Source: an uncultured Clostridia bacterium
GTDB taxonomy: Bacteria > Bacillota > Clostridia > TANB77 > CAG-508
Reading direction: 5' to 3'
DNA length: 7,354 bases
NCBI GenBank assembly: GCA_944393755.1
Contig: CALYBF010000068.1
Coordinates: 1 to 7,354 of the forward strand
Shown: one piece after another, positions 1 to 6,200 of the stretch
How positions within the stretch are numbered: position 1 is the first letter of the stretch
Layout of the letters: every line of letters begins with the position of its first letter
The notes under the pieces: generated by a model
Databases searched by the model: none
Told to the model about the DNA's origin: nothing
The model's input: only the letters and a program-made list of their open reading frames with translations
Position numbers and translations under genes: made by a program

Positions 1-309
1 AAAAGAAGAGAAGAAATAGCAAGATTATATAATGAAGGAAAAGAAACAAATGAAATTGCAGAAGAATTAGGAATCTCTAAACAAATTGTATATCAAGATA
101 TACGTATTTTAATCGAGGAAAAAAGAATAGTAAAAAGAGAAAGGGGAACAAGAAGTAAGAGCACAAAAAGAAGAGAAGAAGCAGCGAGATTATATAATGA
201 AGGAAAAGAAGCAGATGAAATTGCAGAAGAATTAGGAATTTCTAAACAAATTGTATATCGAGATATACGTATTTTAATTAAGGAAAAAAGAATAGTAAAA
301 AGAGAAAGA
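1..309 (+). repeat. Two nearly identical tandem coding repeats (1-144 and 166-309)
   Basis: Bases 1-144 and 166-309 match at 134 of 144 positions by hand alignment, at a period of 165 bases (55 codons). Each copy encodes one complete HTH-like unit. The 21 bases between them encode a basic Gly/Thr/Arg/Ser-rich linker. The other units in the same gene are diverged, so this pair looks like a recent in-frame duplication. More copies may lie to the left of the window. Confidence 0.9.
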
Positions 310-1617
310 AAAAGTTACAGAAGAAGTAAACCAAATAATAAGAAATTTAAAAAGATAGAAGAATTATTTTCAAAAGGTAAAAGTTATGGCGAAATAGCTG
401 ATGAGCTAAATTTGAGCATTATTGATGTTATGAGCTATTTACAGCAGGTAAAATATATTCAAGAAGGAACAAAAATAAATGAAGACAGAAAAATCAATGT
501 AAAAATATTATATGAACAAGGTAAAACAATAGGTGATATAGCAAAAGAATTAAATATTACAGAAGCATTAGTAAGAGAAGATTTATTATCATTTGGTATA
601 ATACCAGATTTAAGAATAACTTCACCAACACAAAAAGAAAAACCAGAAAAACAAGAAAAAGAGGATTTAGAAGAAAAAACAACAAATGGAAGAAATTTAC
701 CAAATAAAGAAGAGCAGAGAACTTCAGAAAATCATTTATGGGGTATAAAAGAAAGAAGAGAAGAGATAACAAAATTATATGATGATGGAATAGAAAATGA
801 TGAGATTGCTAGAAGGTTAGATATTCCATTACGTGTTGTAGAAAGGGATATAGCTGCTATATTAGATAGTAGAAGATTTAGAGACGAAAGTTCTCTAACA
901 AAAATGAGAGAAAGTATAACGAGCATCGAGAGTGATGAAAATCAAGAAACTATTACAAAAAGAAGAAATAGAGTTGAAGAATTAGTAAAGCAAGGTGAAA
1001 ATGCTGAAGAAATAGCAGAAGAGTTAGGAGTAGAAAAATCTGTTATAATACAAGATATGAAGTGTTTAATGAAAGAAGGAAGAATACCAAAAAGCTACAA
1101 AAGAGAATTTCGTGAAGATAGAATAGAAAGACAAAGGCAAAAAAGAAACATTATAGAAAGAAGAGAAAAAGTAGCAGAACTGTATAAAGAAGGTAAAACC
1201 GCAAATGAGATAGCAGAAGAAATTGGTGTACCAACTTCTACAATACAAAATGATATAAAATTATTACTGAAAGAACATATAATAGAAAAAAGAGAACCTA
1301 AAAGAAGAAAAGGAAAAGGTCAAATACCCAAACAAGGAGAAGAAACAGATTTAACTTCATTAGGAGATAGAAATACACCAGAAGAAAAAAGTGTTAGAAG
1401 TAAATCAGAACAAAGATATTATAATAATATATTAAAAGTTATAAAAATGTGTATACAAAGTGGAGATTTTAAAGGTGCAGAAGAAAGTATAGAAATGTTA
1501 AAAAAAGAAGTTAAACTAAGTGAAGAAGAGAAAGATAAACTTGATAAATTATTAACAGCAATTGTATCTAAGGCATATAGTAATAAAGTCGCTAGGGAAA
1601 ATGAAAAAGATAGGTAA
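1..1617 (+). CDS. Tandem helix-turn-helix repeat protein, N-terminus outside window
   Basis: The reading frame is open from base 1 to the TAA at 1615-1617, giving 538 residues with the true start upstream. I do not recognise a named family. The protein is a string of at least seven units of about 42-48 residues, at window residues roughly 1-48, 56-103, 114-157, 162-203, 250-293, 320-364 and 385-431. Each follows the pattern RREEIARLYxEGK..EIAEELGI....V..DI..L..E.RI: one helix, then a helix-turn-helix with the conserved IAEELG turn, then a basic tail. Charged linkers separate the units. A helical C-terminal segment at about 472-525 is shared with the two genes downstream. There is no signal peptide or membrane segment in the visible part, so it is probably cytoplasmic and nucleic-acid binding, by inference from fold and basic charge. 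A hairpin terminator follows, so it is transcribed separately from the next gene. TTG at 412 is not a start, because the repeat frame runs through it. Confidence 0.85.
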   Translation, partial: KRREEIARLYNEGKETNEIAEELGISKQIVYQDIRILIEEKRIVKRERGTRSKSTKRREEAARLYNEGKEADEIAEELGISKQIVYRDIRILIKEKRIVKRERKSYRRSKPNNKKFKKIEELFSKGKSYGEIADELNLSIIDVMSYLQQVKYIQEGTKINEDRKINVKILYEQGKTIGDIAKELNITEALVREDLLSFGIIPDLRITSPTQKEKPEKQEKEDLEEKTTNGRNLPNKEEQRTSENHLWGIKERREEITKLYDDGIENDEIARRLDIPLRVVERDIAAILDSRRFRDESSLTKMRESITSIESDENQETITKRRNRVEELVKQGENAEEIAEELGVEKSVIIQDMKCLMKEGRIPKSYKREFREDRIERQRQKRNIIERREKVAELYKEGKTANEIAEEIGVPTSTIQNDIKLLLKEHIIEKREPKRRKGKGQIPKQGEETDLTSLGDRNTPEEKSVRSKSEQRYYNNILKVIKMCIQSGDFKGAEESIEMLKKEVKLSEEEKDKLDKLLTAIVSKAYSNKVARENEKDR

Positions 1618-1641
1618 AATTTTAATTTTAATATTTTACAT

Positions 1642-1673
1642 AAAAGCAGTTGTTTTAGAACAATTGCTTTTTT
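1642..1673 (+). terminator. Rho-independent terminator of the first HTH-repeat gene
   Basis: A 13-bp stem pairs 1642-1654 (AAAAGCAGTTGTT) with 1659-1671 (AACAATTGCTTTT). It has one G-U pair and a 4-base TTAG loop, and it runs into a T tract. It lies 24 bases after the stop codon and just upstream of the next promoter. Confidence 0.85.
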
Positions 1674-1675
1674 GG

Positions 1676-1704
1676 TTGAAAGGATTTAAAAAGTATGGTA
1701 AAAT
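1676..1704 (+). promoter_or_regulatory. Housekeeping (sigma-A type) promoter of the two-gene HTH operon
   Basis: The -35 box is TTGAAA at 1676-1681 and the -10 box is TAAAAT at 1699-1704, with a 17-base spacer. A TG at 1696-1697 makes an extended -10. The start codon at 1745 is preceded by AAAGGAG at 1728-1734. Both boxes are close to consensus, so expression should not depend on a special sigma factor. Confidence 0.75.
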
Positions 1705-1744
1705 ATATTTATGTGAACTTTAAAATTAAAGGAGAATAAATATT

Positions 1745-2554
1745 ATGGATGAATATATTACAGATGAATTTTTAAAAAAGTTAGATGAAGCATCTAAAGA
1801 CGAGAGAAAAGAATTAAGAAGAAAAAAAGCAATAGAGATTTTTGAAGGTGAAAAAGGAGAAATATCACCAAAAGAAATCTCCAAATTATTAGGAATATCA
1901 GAAAATCAGGTAATAAGATATTTAGGTATGAAAAGGCTGGAAAATTATAAAAAAACAATAGGAATTCCAATATCAAGTGAAAAAATAAGAAGAGTAAATA
2001 TAGAAATAGGTATTCCTAAAGGTAGATTAACTGATTCTAAAGTAGATAGACTTGTTTTAGCTAGAAATGAAAGAATAAAAACTTTATCTGATAGTGGATT
2101 ATCAGTAGAAGAAGTGGCGGAAATTGAACATTTAACTATATCACAAGCAAAAGAAATTTATATGTCTTTAGGTTTGCCAATATATACTTTGAGTGAATTA
2201 AAAAACATCGAAAAAGTTAGAAAAGAAAAAGTGAGAGCAGAAAGAAAAGTGGCTAGTAGGAAAAGAAGAAATAGAAGACGTAGAGAAAAAAGGACAGGAG
2301 AAAGACAAAAAGGAAAAGTAGAAATTGATAAAAAACCAGAAATAAATAGTTTTAAAGATTTAATTGAAAAAATGAGAGAATTGTTACAACAAGGAAAATC
2401 TGGATTAGCAATAAATTTAGGAAGAAGTTTTAGTAATAGTACTATGTTGACTCCTGAAGAAAGAGAAAAATTAGATTCTTCATTAAAAGAATTAGAATCA
2501 ATAAGAGAAGCATATAGAAGAGTACAAGAAAAAGAAAAAGTTATTGAGAAATAA
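1745..2554 (+). CDS. HTH protein with basic linker and shared C-terminal domain
   Basis: A 269-residue protein of unrecognised family, starting at ATG 1745 after AAAGGAG with a 10-base spacing. Residues about 20-65 form an HTH-like unit with the core ISKLLGISENQVIRYLG. Residues about 105-145 form a second, more diverged unit. Residues about 157-191 are very rich in Arg and Lys (SRKRRNRRRREKR). Residues about 201-253 align without gaps to the C-terminal segments of the genes on both sides. They share a Gly at the end of the first helix and a PEEREKL-type motif 20-26 residues later. It has no membrane segment or signal peptide. It is the first gene of an operon with the next HTH gene, 29 bases downstream. 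Nucleic-acid binding is inferred from the HTH pattern and basic linker; the target is unknown. Confidence 0.85.
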   Translation: MDEYITDEFLKKLDEASKDERKELRRKKAIEIFEGEKGEISPKEISKLLGISENQVIRYLGMKRLENYKKTIGIPISSEKIRRVNIEIGIPKGRLTDSKVDRLVLARNERIKTLSDSGLSVEEVAEIEHLTISQAKEIYMSLGLPIYTLSELKNIEKVRKEKVRAERKVASRKRRNRRRREKRTGERQKGKVEIDKKPEINSFKDLIEKMRELLQQGKSGLAINLGRSFSNSTMLTPEEREKLDSSLKELESIREAYRRVQEKEKVIEK

Positions 2555-2583
2555 TCTTAGTTTGCAAGTAAGGTGAAAACAAA

Positions 2584-3366
2584 ATGAGTAAAAAAGCAAG
2601 CGATAATATAGAAAAAAGGCGAGAAACAGTTTTAGAGTTATATAAAGAACATATCAGTCAAATAAAAATGGCATCAGATTTGGGTGTAAGTGTTTCTACA
2701 ATTAATGGAGATATTAAAGCTCTTATAAGAGAAGGAAAAATTTTTCCATTGGAAGAAGAAATAACACTTGCTAATGAAAGAAGAAAAAAAGTCAAAGAGT
2801 TATGGGATAAATATCAGAACAAAAAAAAGGTTGCTAAAGAACTTAAAATAGATGTAAGAGTCGTAGAACGTGATTTAAACTATTTATGGAGAAAAGGCAT
2901 CATAAAATTGCAAAAGCCAAAAAGAAGAATAGATAGAAGTAGTAGAAAAACTAAAAAGAAAACAATTGATAAAAACGAAGCAGATAGAAAATATTTTACA
3001 ATGATGATTAGCAAAATAATGAAATTTTATAGAGAAGGAAGAATTATAGAGGCTATAACCTACCTAAAAACTTTAAATGGAGAAATAGAATTAAAAGATG
3101 ATGAGAAGAAAAAATTGGAAATAATTAGGGAGAGTTTACAAAAAAGGTTATCACCACAAGGAAAACAAAGAGAAGAAAATGAACAAAATCTAAGAAAAGC
3201 TCAAAGAAAAAAATTTTTAGAAAGAATACGAATATTAAACGATGCAAAAATAGAACTTGAAAGAATTAGTAGAATTTTAGACACTTCAACTCAAAGTGTT
3301 TTAAGTGCTATTTCTGAAATAAAAAATGGAAATGAAAACGAATTTGATAAACAAGAAGAAAGATAG
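2584..3366 (+). CDS. HTH protein, third paralogue, with C-terminal extension
   Basis: A 260-residue protein of unrecognised family. The start is ATG 2584 with AAGGTG at 2570-2575, 8 bases upstream. Residues about 9-54 and 64-110 are HTH-like units close to those of the first gene; they carry the cores MASDLGVSVSTINGDI and VAKELKIDVRVVERDL. A basic linker at about 110-127 leads to the shared C-terminal segment at about 136-188, whose Gly at residue 152 and DDEKKKL motif align without gaps to both neighbours. Unlike them, it continues with a charged stretch and a further weak HTH-like unit at about 208-248. It is co-transcribed with the gene 29 bases upstream and closed by a strong hairpin. It is probably a cytoplasmic nucleic-acid binding protein, by inference. 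Confidence 0.85.
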   Translation: MSKKASDNIEKRRETVLELYKEHISQIKMASDLGVSVSTINGDIKALIREGKIFPLEEEITLANERRKKVKELWDKYQNKKKVAKELKIDVRVVERDLNYLWRKGIIKLQKPKRRIDRSSRKTKKKTIDKNEADRKYFTMMISKIMKFYREGRIIEAITYLKTLNGEIELKDDEKKKLEIIRESLQKRLSPQGKQREENEQNLRKAQRKKFLERIRILNDAKIELERISRILDTSTQSVLSAISEIKNGNENEFDKQEER

Positions 3367-3403
3367 AAAAAGAAAATATTTTAAAAAAGTATTTTCTTTT
3401 TTT
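3367..3403 (+). terminator. Rho-independent terminator of the HTH operon
   Basis: A long AT-rich stem of about 16 bp pairs 3367-3382 with 3386-3401, with one G-U pair and an AAA loop. It ends in TTTTTTT at 3397-3403 and starts directly after the stop codon. Confidence 0.85.
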
Positions 3404-3433
3404 GTATAAAAAATACAAAAAGAATAAAAACTA
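3404..3433 (+). promoter_or_regulatory. Possible forespore (sigma-G/sigma-F type) promoter of gpr
   Basis: GTATA at 3404-3408 fits the sigma-G -35 pattern. AAAACTA at 3427-3433 matches the usual CATACTA -10 at five of seven positions, with an 18-base spacer. No good TTGACA/TATAAT pair is visible in the gap. In Bacillus, gpr is known to be transcribed in the forespore by sigma-F and sigma-G, which makes this placement plausible. The AT-rich sequence could give such a match by chance. Confidence 0.4.
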
Positions 3434-3443
3434 AATAAAAACG

Positions 3444-3450
3444 AAAGGAG
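3444..3450 (+). promoter_or_regulatory. Ribosome binding site that fixes the gpr start
   Basis: AAAGGAG lies 9 bases before ATG 3460. The in-frame TTG at 3454 would leave only 3 bases of spacing, so ATG 3460 is chosen. The protein then begins MYNFRTDLASE, which fits the family N-terminus. Confidence 0.8.
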
Positions 3451-3459
3451 ATTTTGATA

Positions 3460-4396
3460 ATGTATAATTTTAGAACAGATTTAGCATCAGAAAGAAAAGA
3501 TTTATATCAAAAAGTAAGCGGAAAAAAAGGGGAAATTGATGGAATTGAAAGTAGCAAAGAAGATATTGATGATAATTTAAAAGTTGAAAGAGTAAAAATA
3601 ACAAACGAAAATGGTGAAAAAGCCATAGGAAAGCCAATGGGAAGTTATATTACAATAGATATTAAAAATTTAAAAATAGCACAAGATGAAGAAATTGAAA
3701 ATGCGGCAAATATTGTATCAAATGAGTTAAAAAAAATATTAGATAACCATATAGATAAACAAGGAGAAATTTTAGTAGTAGGGCTTGGAAATATTTATGT
3801 AACACCAGACAGTCTAGGACCTAAAGTGATTAATGAAATTGATGTAACAAGACATATTATAAATTATCTACCACAATATATAGAAGAAGGAACAAGAATG
3901 GTAAGTGCTATTGCACCAGGAGTTTTAGGAACTACAGGAATAGAAACAGTAGAAATATTAAAAGGAATAGTAGATAATATTCATCCAAAACTTCTAATAG
4001 TAATAGATGCTCTAGCATCAAGAAGCATAGAAAGAATTAGTAGTACTGTACAAATTTCCGATACAGGAATAGTACCAGGTGCAGGGGTTCGGAAACACTA
4101 GAAGTGAAATCAGTATTAATACATTGGGAATACCAGTAATAGCAATTGGGATACCAACAGTTGTAGAAACAGCTGTATTGGTTAATGATAGTTTGGATTT
4201 ATTTATATCAAAATTACAAGATGAAGCAAAATCAAATGATTATTTAAATAATTTAAAAGAAGAAGATAATTATGAAGAAATAAAACAAGCATTAATTCCG
4301 GAAGGTTATAATTTGATTGTTACACCAAAAGAAATAGATCAATTAATAGAAAATATGAAAGATATAGTTTCATTAGGGATTAATAAAAGTCTTTAA
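3460..4396 (+). CDS. gpr: Spore germination protease GPR, needs a +1 frameshift at 4090
   Basis: GPR is the endopeptidase (peptidase family A25) that degrades small acid-soluble DNA-binding proteins when a spore germinates. It is made as a zymogen in the forespore. Recognisable motifs are RTDLASE near the N-terminus (the likely pro-peptide cleavage region), GLGNIYVTPDSLGP and VIDALASRS. Asp117 and Asp183 in these motifs are 66 residues apart, as are the catalytic Asp127 and Asp193 of B. megaterium GPR (recalled from the literature). The frame breaks after Val210: GTT C GGA AAC. Read without the extra base, it continues VGNTR...LGIPVIAIGIPTVV...VTPKEID and ends at TAA 4394-4396, giving 311 residues. 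Read straight through, it stops at TAG 4099-4101 after 213 residues and lacks the conserved C-terminal third. The rest shows no decay. It could be a frameshifted gene, a recent null mutation or a sequence error. Confidence 0.9.
4087..4095 (+). other. Candidate +1 frameshift site in gpr (GTT CGG AAA)
   Basis: Zero-frame codons are GTT (Val210) and CGG (4090-4092). Skipping C4090 gives GTT GGA AAC, the expected Val-Gly-Asn of the conserved GPR motif PGAGVGN. The zero-frame stop TAG follows only two codons after CGG. The preceding bases include AGGGG, a weak Shine-Dalgarno-like string. The extra base could equally be one of the two T's, since GTC also encodes Val. Confidence 0.7.
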
Positions 4397-4435
4397 AATA
4401 AAGCGAAAACAAGAAAAAATAAATAATATAAAATT

Positions 4436-4484
4436 AAAAAAATGGAAAACCACGAAAAATTAATTTTAGGTTAACCATTTTTTT
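4436..4484. terminator. Bidirectional terminator between gpr and guaA
   Basis: A 10-bp stem pairs 4436-4445 (AAAAAAATGG) with 4475-4484 (CCATTTTTTT). Inside it, past a 2x2 internal loop, AACC (4448-4451) pairs with GGTT (4469-4472). Each strand ends in a run of seven T's, so it can terminate both gpr on the + strand and guaA on the - strand. Nothing else is visible in this convergent gap. Confidence 0.8.
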
Positions 4485-4511
4485 ACTATTTAGTGAATAG
4501 TTTTAATATAT

Positions 4512-6048
4512 TTATTCCCACTCTATTGTTGCTGGTGGTTTTGATGTTATATCATATACTACTCTGTTTACGTGTTTTACTTCATTTACTATTCTACTAG
4601 ATACTTTTTCTAATACGTCATATGGTATTTTACTCCAAACTCCTGTCATAAAATCAGTTGTTTCAACTGCACGAAGAGCTATTGTATAGTCATAAGTTCT
4701 TTCGTCTCCCATAACTCCAACAGATTTTAAGTTTGTTAGTACTGCAAAATATTGGTTAATACTTTTATGAAGTCCTGCTTTTGCAATTTCTTCTCTGAAT
4801 ATACTATCTGCTTCTTTTAAAATATTTAATTTATCTTCTGTAATATTTCCAATAATACGAATTGCAAGGCCAGGACCTGGGAAAGGTTGCCTATAAACTA
4901 AGTTTTCTGGTATTCCTAATTCTAAACCTGTCTTTCTAACCTCATCTTTAAATAAGTCGCGCAAAGGTTCTACAATTTCTTTGAAATCAACATAGTCAGG
5001 TAAACCACCAACATTATGATGACTTTTTATTACAGCTGATTTTCCGAAGTCCACTTTCGATTACATCAGGATATATTGTTCCTTGAACTAAATAATCTAC
5101 AGTCCCTATTTTTTTTGCTTCTTCTTCAAATACACGAATAAATTCTTCGCCTATAATTTTTCTTTTTTTCTCAGGGTCTGTTACGCCATCTAATTTTTGT
5201 AAAAATCTTTCTTTACAATTAACACGTATTAAGTTTATATCAAATTGTTTCTTAAAAACTTCTTCTACTTCATCACCTTCGTTTTTACGAAGTAATCCAT
5301 GGTCTACAAATATACAAGTTAAATTTTTGCCAATTGCTTTATGTAATAAAACTGCTGCAACTGATGAATCAACTCCACCAGATAATGCACATAATGCTTT
5401 TTTATCTCTAATTTTTTCTTTTAAACTTTTAATCTTTTCTTTTGCAAATGAAGATATTTCCCAATCTCCAGTACATTTACATACTTCATATAAGAAATTT
5501 CTTATTACTTTTATTCCATTTTCAGAATGAACTACTTCTGGGTGGAATTGTATTCCATAAAAGTTTTTATCTTTGTTTTCCATACCTGCATTTGGGCAAG
5601 ATGGAGTAGAAGCTATATTTGTAAAACCTGAAGGCACAGTTTTTACAAAATCTGTATGACTCATTAAGAAATTATTAGATATTCCAAAGTCTTTAAACAA
5701 TAAAGAATTATTATTAATATCAACATTAGTTACTCCATATTCTCTTTTGTCTGCTTTTTCAACAGTTCCGCCTAAAGTTATTGTCATAAGTTGCATACCA
5801 TAACAAATACCTAAGATAGGAATTCCTAAATCAAATATTTTACTATCACATTTAGGGCTATCATCTCCAAATACACTTGCAGGTCCACCTGTAAATATTA
5901 TTCCTTTTGGATTTTTTTCTTTTATTTTCTCAATTGAAATATCAAAAGGAACTACTTCTGAATATACATTACACTCTCTTACTCTTCTTGCTATTAATTG
6001 ATTATATTGTCCACCAAAATCTAAAATTAAAATTAATTCGTTTTTCAT
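4512..6048 (-). CDS. guaA: GMP synthase (glutamine-hydrolysing), needs a +1 frameshift at 5046
   Basis: GuaA aminates XMP to GMP using glutamine and ATP, the last step of GMP synthesis. The N-terminal class I glutamine amidotransferase has its nucleophile Cys82 in GICYGMQ, with His169 and Glu171 in QFHPE. The ATP-pyrophosphatase domain has the P-loop SGGVDSS at 223-229. The C-terminal part has SHHNVGGLP, RQPFPGPGLAIR and the final PPATIEWE. The start at 6046-6048 places GGGGG 10 bases upstream and gives the family N-terminus MKNELILILDFGGQYNQLI. The frame breaks after Leu334: GGA CTT C GGA AAA. Skipping the C gives the conserved ESGLGKSAVIKSHHN and a full 511 residues, close to B. subtilis GuaA. 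Without a shift, translation stops at 5014-5016 after 344 residues, inside the pyrophosphatase domain, which would be inactive. All downstream motifs are intact. Confidence 0.93.
5041..5049 (-). other. Candidate +1 frameshift site in guaA (CTT CGG AAA)
   Basis: On the coding strand, zero-frame codons are CTT (5049-5047, Leu334) and CGG (5046-5044). Skipping the base at 5046 gives CTT GGA AAA, the expected Leu-Gly-Lys of the GuaA motif SGLGKSAVIKSHH. The octamer TTCGGAAA is identical to the gpr site. The zero frame reaches TAA ten codons after CGG. The extra base could equally be one of the T's, since CTC also encodes Leu. Confidence 0.7.
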
Positions 6049-6058
6049 AAATCTTTTA

Positions 6059-6063
6059 CCCCC
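6059..6063 (-). promoter_or_regulatory. Ribosome binding site that fixes the guaA start
   Basis: GGGGG on the coding strand lies 10 bases before the ATG at 6048-6046. The frame stays open for 22 codons further upstream, but that stretch has no family similarity, and its distal end overlaps the likely promoter. Confidence 0.6.
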
Positions 6064-6084
6064 AAAAAACTTTTTCTTAATGTT

Positions 6085-6114
6085 ATCATATGAAACAACA
6101 AAAGTAAATAACAA
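6085..6114 (-). promoter_or_regulatory. Possible promoter of guaA
   Basis: On the coding strand, TTGTTA (6114-6109) and TATGAT (6090-6085) are separated by 18 bases. An alternative pair, TTTACT and TAACAT, overlaps it. Either leaves an untranslated leader of about 30 bases, too short for a purine riboswitch. Confidence 0.4.
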
Positions 6115-6143
6115 ATATCGAAACTTAAAAATTTAAAAAATTC

Positions 6144-6172
6144 TTTACATTAAAAAAATCTTGTAATATAAT
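6144..6172 (+). promoter_or_regulatory. Housekeeping (sigma-A type) promoter of guaB
   Basis: TTTACA at 6144-6149 and a perfect TATAAT at 6167-6172 are separated by 17 bases. The expected transcript start near 6179 leaves a leader of about 20 bases, with AAGGGAG at 6187-6193 seven bases before the ATG. There is no room for a guanine riboswitch. Confidence 0.8.
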
Positions 6173-6177
6173 GTAAA
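6144..6177. promoter_or_regulatory. Inverted repeat over the guaB promoter, possible operator
   Basis: TTTACATTA at 6144-6152 and TAATGTAAA at 6169-6177 are perfect 9-bp inverted copies separated by 16 bases. They cover the -35 and -10 boxes. The element lies upstream of the expected transcript start, so it would act as DNA, for example as a repressor site. The AT-rich context makes chance a real possibility. Confidence 0.35.
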
Positions 6178-6200
6178 AAAGAATAGAAGGGAGAACACAA

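Noticed and set aside
1..309. CRISPR array or non-coding tandem repeat
   Set aside because: The repeats are 144 bases long, in frame, and encode a protein unit with mostly conservative changes.
557..1248. Open frames on the - strand under the first HTH gene
   Set aside because: Their Leu/Phe/Ser-rich translations are the antisense of Lys/Glu/Arg-rich coding sequence. None has a start signal or family similarity.
412..1617. Start of the first HTH gene at TTG 412
   Set aside because: The same frame is open back to base 1 and encodes two clear HTH units there. TTG 412 is in the middle of the third unit and has no ribosome binding site.
4084..4095. Programmed -1 slippage at the gpr break
   Set aside because: The downstream frame requires +1, not -1, and there is no X XXY YYZ heptamer at the site.
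4079..4396. Independent gene for the C-terminal third of GPR, starting at GTG 4079
   Set aside because: It has no ribosome binding site at a proper spacing, and its sequence is the exact continuation of GPR after a one-base shift.
4512..5054. Separate two-subunit GMP synthase, with the second subunit starting at GTG 5054
   Set aside because: Archaeal split enzymes divide between the amidotransferase and ATP-pyrophosphatase domains. Here the break is inside the latter, in a conserved motif, and there is no credible start.
5327..5530. Open frame on the + strand inside guaA
   Set aside because: It is antisense to the conserved P-loop region of GuaA and has no ribosome binding site.
6049..6200. 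Guanine or PRPP riboswitch in the guaA/guaB intergenic region
   Set aside because: Both leaders are only about 20-30 bases after their likely transcript starts, and no aptamer or terminator hairpin is visible.
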